A stretch of 64,000 bases of DNA from JBBIRG01 sp964410965 (GTDB lineage Bacteria; CLD3; SB21; JBBIRG01): NCBI GenBank assembly GCA_964410965.1, contig CAYPIY010000014.1:11849-75848 (forward strand), written 5' to 3'. Shown here piece after piece: positions 61,701 through 64,000 of this stretch. Position numbers and translations under genes: made by a program. The notes under the pieces were generated by a model. It was given only the letters and a program-made list of their open reading frames with translations. It had not been told where the DNA came from and did not search any database. The stretch's first letter is position 1, and each line of letters begins with the position of its first letter.

Positions 61701-61816
61701 CCGTTGTCTGGGAAGGAAAGAACAGCCAGGGCCAGAGAGTCACGTCAGGAGTGTATTTCTACAGGCTGGAAGCGGGTGATTTTGTGAAGACGAGGAAGAT
61801 GGTGCTTGTTAAGTAG
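58763..61816 (+). CDS. Array surface protein 4 (T9SS-type tail), longest copy
   Basis: A 1017-residue exported protein. ATG 58763 is chosen because AAGGAG is well placed and the signal peptide MKKATLLVIAAMLFLHTRVS follows; an in-frame ATG at 58649 would read through the leader repeat. The N-terminal domain (EVATPNGVLSRPHVLIGWDT) with a DDNGNGVFDPGE loop, an Ig-like unit and the type B central module (FWQRNDGSIGYRASQSMYG, EMQPGRIVNSGPFGSL) resemble copy 5. A segment of about 200 residues absent from copies 1-3 lies at about 715-925 (PLDITLYGLSTQAVNRIRFI, YYWNGTKWEETGSRI), then the common tail (NYPNPFNPSTTIRYQL). DNA from about 60.0 to 60.7 kb is AT-richer than its flanks, suggesting a patch of other origin. 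Confidence 0.88.
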   Translation: MKKATLLVIAAMLFLHTRVSAQTSEGYIQNNLGRIVEVATPNGVLSRPHVLIGWDTNGFVKQANSQSAYKLFGNTPSNTGLNNTGFNSGGKFGAPSGHDCLEFRFGDSSRYWIGNDLAPDKVPFSVYNIGPRSSAYPVITGGVKLCLQAYDDNGNGVFDPGERINVYGDLAMPFDSAYADLGQSGTFPFSISQRYIVSLRIGKSSVPYTRTTFTDSSDGILPGSGTVIRLLAQTSDTSAPFFTVREHILQDTGTVTYPDFVSYYSFEKPRFELFHGPSRMTVDSAGVLRWTVYSHQRGNAYPVLLRLSNAYGDYERPFTAAVDAKAPPDTGIVEYETTAEGNLIRFWQRNDGSIGYRASQSMYGMEYPAGTHYSLVYAGGVMLGGKKTGLNGNPDTVNVAHCEFQSEMQPGRIVNSGPFGSLQSEDYHNNMTFYTLPENSSNWPIEAPHNGWGLPLQLSGRDTWTVFNDLSIDKVIDEYSLSPGFGLEVQRQTFQFTHYPFNNAMIVRYSFINKSDKNYDSCYVSFWDDADVGANSGDDLGQLDSALSLKITYSNPAGIDIHHSAVGVQILQGPTADGTTGDTASIVTLSREGFKQLILSEKKVQLATSGYFYFKSMEEPDGRGMGDISRYNFLSGKDLWGNPKPGGPFYPGLASTSRSDQRSHISSGPFNFAAGDTQEIWMTYIGGMGVDNASAVDTVRDYARRILDDFTNNRIYSGDNLPLDITLYGLSTQAVNRIRFIAHVNKPVSSLIVRAGNDTLIVQPLKEGYSADYDITKTGTAELIVTGRDLGGKQDTVRRNYQISAMNKPLQSGPYRFLGQGEGYLLVSQIEPMVVPLGWIRLGEPMEVLRTTASDVSAEYTMTARDMDKIKSKYPELNEEHIGIYYWNGTKWEETGSRIQGNTVKGILKGSRIAVFYNPDINNAPERFALEPNYPNPFNPSTTIRYQLAENSKVTLKIYNLLGQEVRTLVNAQKSSGMHSVVWEGKNSQGQRVTSGVYFYRLEAGDFVKTRKMVLVK
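58818..59729 (+). repeat. Long direct repeat, copy 1 (array gene 4)
   Basis: 912 bp that read as identical to 62002-62913 (constant offset 3184). The match continues with few mismatches to about 59.8 kb. It covers the N-terminal and Ig-like coding regions. Confidence 0.85.
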
Positions 61817-61860
61817 AAAGTTGAAAGTATGAAAGTTGAAAGTAAAATACAAAAACCAAG

Positions 61861-61926
61861 TCGGTTCGAGCAGGTCGCATGAGGCGGACGTACTTGTCCT
61901 GAGTGAATCGAAGGATCGAGAACCGA
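61861..61926. repeat. Array leader repeat, copy 5
   Basis: A 66-bp element like copy 4, with intact pairing ends TCGGTTCGAG and CGAGAACCGA. It lies 20 bp before the start of array gene 5. Confidence 0.85.
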
Positions 61927-61946
61927 CAGGATTAAGGAGACAGAAC

Positions 61947-64000
61947 ATGAAAAAAGGTACGATGCTCATCATTGCGGCGATGCTGATCCTTCACACACAG
62001 ATCAGCGCACAAACATCTGAGGGGTATATCCAGAACAACCTCGGGCGCATCGTTGAAGTGGCGACGCCGAACGGTGTTCTGTCCAGGCCGCATGTTCTGA
62101 TCGGATGGGACACGAACGGATTCGTGAAACAGGCGAATTCACAGAGCGCCTATAAACTATTCGGAAATACGCCCAGCAACACCGGATTAAACAATACCGG
62201 ATTCAACAGTGGCGGCAAATTCGGAGCGCCGTCCGGTCATGATTGCCTCGAGTTCCGGTTCGGCGATTCCAGCCGCTACTGGATCGGCAATGACCTCGCC
62301 CCGGACAAGGTTCCTTTCAGCGTGTACAACATCGGACCCAGATCATCCGCCTATCCGGTCATAACCGGGGGAGTGAAACTGTGCCTTCAGGCGTATGACG
62401 ATAACGGCAACGGCGTTTTCGATCCGGGAGAAAGAATCAATGTTTACGGTGATCTTGCGATGCCCTTTGACAGCGCTTATGCAGACCTGGGCCAGTCCGG
62501 CACGTTTCCGTTTTCGATCAGCCAGCGCTATATCGTGAGCCTTCGAATCGGGAAGTCATCGGTCCCCTACACCCGGACAACATTTACGGACTCCTCGGAC
62601 GGGATCCTGCCCGGGTCCGGAACCGTGATCCGGTTACTGGCGCAGACGTCGGATACCTCGGCGCCGTTTTTTACGGTGCGTGAACATATCCTGCAGGATA
62701 CCGGAACGGTGACGTATCCGGATTTTGTCAGTTATTATTCCTTCGAAAAGCCTCGATTTGAACTGTTCCATGGGCCCTCGAGAATGACCGTGGACTCGGC
62801 GGGGGTTCTCCGCTGGACGGTGTATTCGCACCAGCGGGGCAACGCGTATCCGGTATTGCTGAGATTATCCAATGCGTACGGGGATTATGAAAGGCCTTTC
62901 ACGGCGGCCGTGGCCGCCAAAGCGCCTCCCGATACCGGTATCGTGGAATATGAAACGACAGCCGATGGCAACCTCATCCGTTTCTGGCAGAGAAATGACG
63001 GATCGATCGGATACCGGGCCAGTCAAAGCATGTTCGGAATGGAATATCCGATCGGTTCAAATTATTCTATTATTTACGCCGGAGGATTTCAATTTGGAGG
63101 AAAAAAGCCGGGATTAGCTTCTGCGCCGGATACGATGAATGTCGCGCAATGTGAATTTCAGAGTGAAATGCAGCCAGGCCGGATTCTTAACAACGGCCCG
63201 TTCGGGAGCCTGCTGGCGGAGGATTATCACAGTCATCAGACATTTTACACATTGCCTGCAAACGAGGATCAATGGCCGCAGGACGCGCCCCGTAATGCAT
63301 GGGGACTTCCGCTGCGGCTTTCCGGGAAGGATACATGGACTGTGTTCAATGATCTTTCCATTGACAAAGTCATTGATGAATTTTCATTATCCCCCGGATT
63401 TGGATTAGAAGTCCAGCGGCAGACGTTTCAGTTCGGTCATTATCCTTTTAATCATGCCGTACTTGTCCGGTATCGTTGCATCAATAAATCGGACCGTTAT
63501 TTGGATTCATGCTATGCGGGCAAGTGGACTGATCCGGATGTAGGCTCAAATACGGGTGATGATCTTTTAATAGCTGATTCCAGTTTATCGCTGGAAATCA
63601 TATACAGTGACCCTGCAGGCGCTGATATGGCCCTTACGGCCGTCGGAGTGCAAATATTACAGGGACCCGTTGTGGAAGGATCTGCAATGGATTCAGCCCG
63701 GTCGATCATTATTGATGAAAATGGGTTTGATGAAATCATTTATAACGGGAGAAAAGTTCTCAGAGCCACTTGCGCAACTCCTTTGTTAAAAATATATAGT
63801 CCTTACGGAATTGGTTCTGGCGATATGACCCGTTATTGGTATTTACAAGGCCTGGATCATATAGGAAATCCAAAACCCGGAGGGCCTTTTGATACAGACT
63901 ATTATTACGGTTATGAACCCAATGACAAACGGGCGCTGATCAGTACCGGTCCCTTCAACTTTGCTGCCGGCGACACACAGGAAATCTGGATGGCGTACAT
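61947..64000 (+). CDS. Array surface protein 5, 3' end outside window
   Basis: The first 684 codons of another paralogue, open to the window edge. ATG 61947 is preceded by AAGGAG and begins MKKGTMLIIAAMLILHTQIS, a slightly different signal peptide. From 62002 to 62913 the DNA reads as identical to copy 4. Beyond about 63.0 kb it diverges but stays type B (FWQRNDGSIGYRASQSMFG, EMQPGRILNNGPFGSL, SLSPGFGLEVQRQTFQFG, DSCYAGKWTDPDVG, STGPFNFAAGDTQEIWM). No stop was found in frame. By analogy the missing part should hold either the short or the extended C-terminal region and the sorting tail. Confidence 0.86.
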   Translation, partial: MKKGTMLIIAAMLILHTQISAQTSEGYIQNNLGRIVEVATPNGVLSRPHVLIGWDTNGFVKQANSQSAYKLFGNTPSNTGLNNTGFNSGGKFGAPSGHDCLEFRFGDSSRYWIGNDLAPDKVPFSVYNIGPRSSAYPVITGGVKLCLQAYDDNGNGVFDPGERINVYGDLAMPFDSAYADLGQSGTFPFSISQRYIVSLRIGKSSVPYTRTTFTDSSDGILPGSGTVIRLLAQTSDTSAPFFTVREHILQDTGTVTYPDFVSYYSFEKPRFELFHGPSRMTVDSAGVLRWTVYSHQRGNAYPVLLRLSNAYGDYERPFTAAVAAKAPPDTGIVEYETTADGNLIRFWQRNDGSIGYRASQSMFGMEYPIGSNYSIIYAGGFQFGGKKPGLASAPDTMNVAQCEFQSEMQPGRILNNGPFGSLLAEDYHSHQTFYTLPANEDQWPQDAPRNAWGLPLRLSGKDTWTVFNDLSIDKVIDEFSLSPGFGLEVQRQTFQFGHYPFNHAVLVRYRCINKSDRYLDSCYAGKWTDPDVGSNTGDDLLIADSSLSLEIIYSDPAGADMALTAVGVQILQGPVVEGSAMDSARSIIIDENGFDEIIYNGRKVLRATCATPLLKIYSPYGIGSGDMTRYWYLQGLDHIGNPKPGGPFDTDYYYGYEPNDKRALISTGPFNFAAGDTQEIWMAY
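62002..62913 (+). repeat. Long direct repeat, copy 2 (array gene 5)
   Basis: Reads as identical to 58818-59729. The first difference downstream is A to C at 62914 (Asp to Ala in the protein). Confidence 0.85.

Noticed and set aside
50700..61926. CRISPR-like repeats
   Set aside because: The repeated elements are kilobases apart, each precedes a gene, and there are no short regular spacers or cas genes.

Overview
The window (about 64 kb, moderate GC) looks like the chromosome of a free-living bacterium from the Fibrobacterota-Chlorobiota-Bacteroidota (FCB) side of the tree, possibly an Ignavibacteria, Calditrichota, KSB1 or Marinimicrobia-like lineage. Four kinds of evidence point there. Seven intact or frameshifted secreted proteins end in a type IX secretion (T9SS) type A-like C-terminal domain (YPNPFNPSTTIRY, then LKIYNLLGQEVRTLV, then SGVYFYRLQAG). 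The gene orders pheT / coiled-coil gene / zapA / rny and DUF1015 / serA / serC are shared with that group. Several promoters carry the Bacteroidota-type TAnnTTTG element. Short decayed repeats of the CCACGAAG...CACAAAG kind fill many gaps. No rRNA, tRNA, CRISPR array, phage or transposase gene was seen. The species cannot be named from the sequence alone.

Layout. 1-400 (minus) is a truncated ECF sigma factor, divergent from thiL, an M24 peptidase and greA (to 3560). 3561-7305 holds a membrane-anchored unknown and a subtilase with a T9SS-like tail. 7570-11824 carries rlmN, an HExxH membrane-anchored protein, dsbD and a small membrane protein. 12020-19835 is a minus-strand block: pheT, a coiled-coil gene, zapA, rny, then two AT-rich exported leucine-rich proteins. 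20135-23629 is DUF1015-serA-serC. 23663-28586 is a segment bracketed by an exact 56-bp direct repeat that contains a terminator; it holds a decayed T9SS-tail gene and a 1320-residue beta-helix surface protein. 28596-31387 (minus) is a DUF454 gene and a peroxide-stress operon, perR-bfr-katA, with a perfect 19-bp palindromic operator. 31568-33118 has a LysM protein and dusB.

33192-39976 is a tightly packed plus-strand operon: esterase, TPR protein, mazG, two unknown envelope proteins, tmk. 40080-47256 is a second one, with its own promoter and terminator: CNNM/CBS transporter, corA, purL, a small 17-residue-repeat protein, a gamma carbonic anhydrase-like protein and an ion transporter of the NhaD type. 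47330-50082 has two tandem paralogous membrane proteins with zinc-ribbon tails and a UbiA prenyltransferase, closed by a strong terminator.

The most striking part is 50.7-64 kb: five tandem, same-strand paralogues encoding large exported proteins with nearly identical signal peptides and C-terminal sorting domains but mosaic middles. Each is preceded by a copy of a roughly 65-bp inverted-repeat element. Copies four and five share a 912-bp block that reads as identical. Copy three is broken by a one-base deletion just before its sorting domain. The first copy has a 20-A homopolymer upstream. This looks like an actively recombining family of surface antigens or adhesins, and it continues past the window edge.
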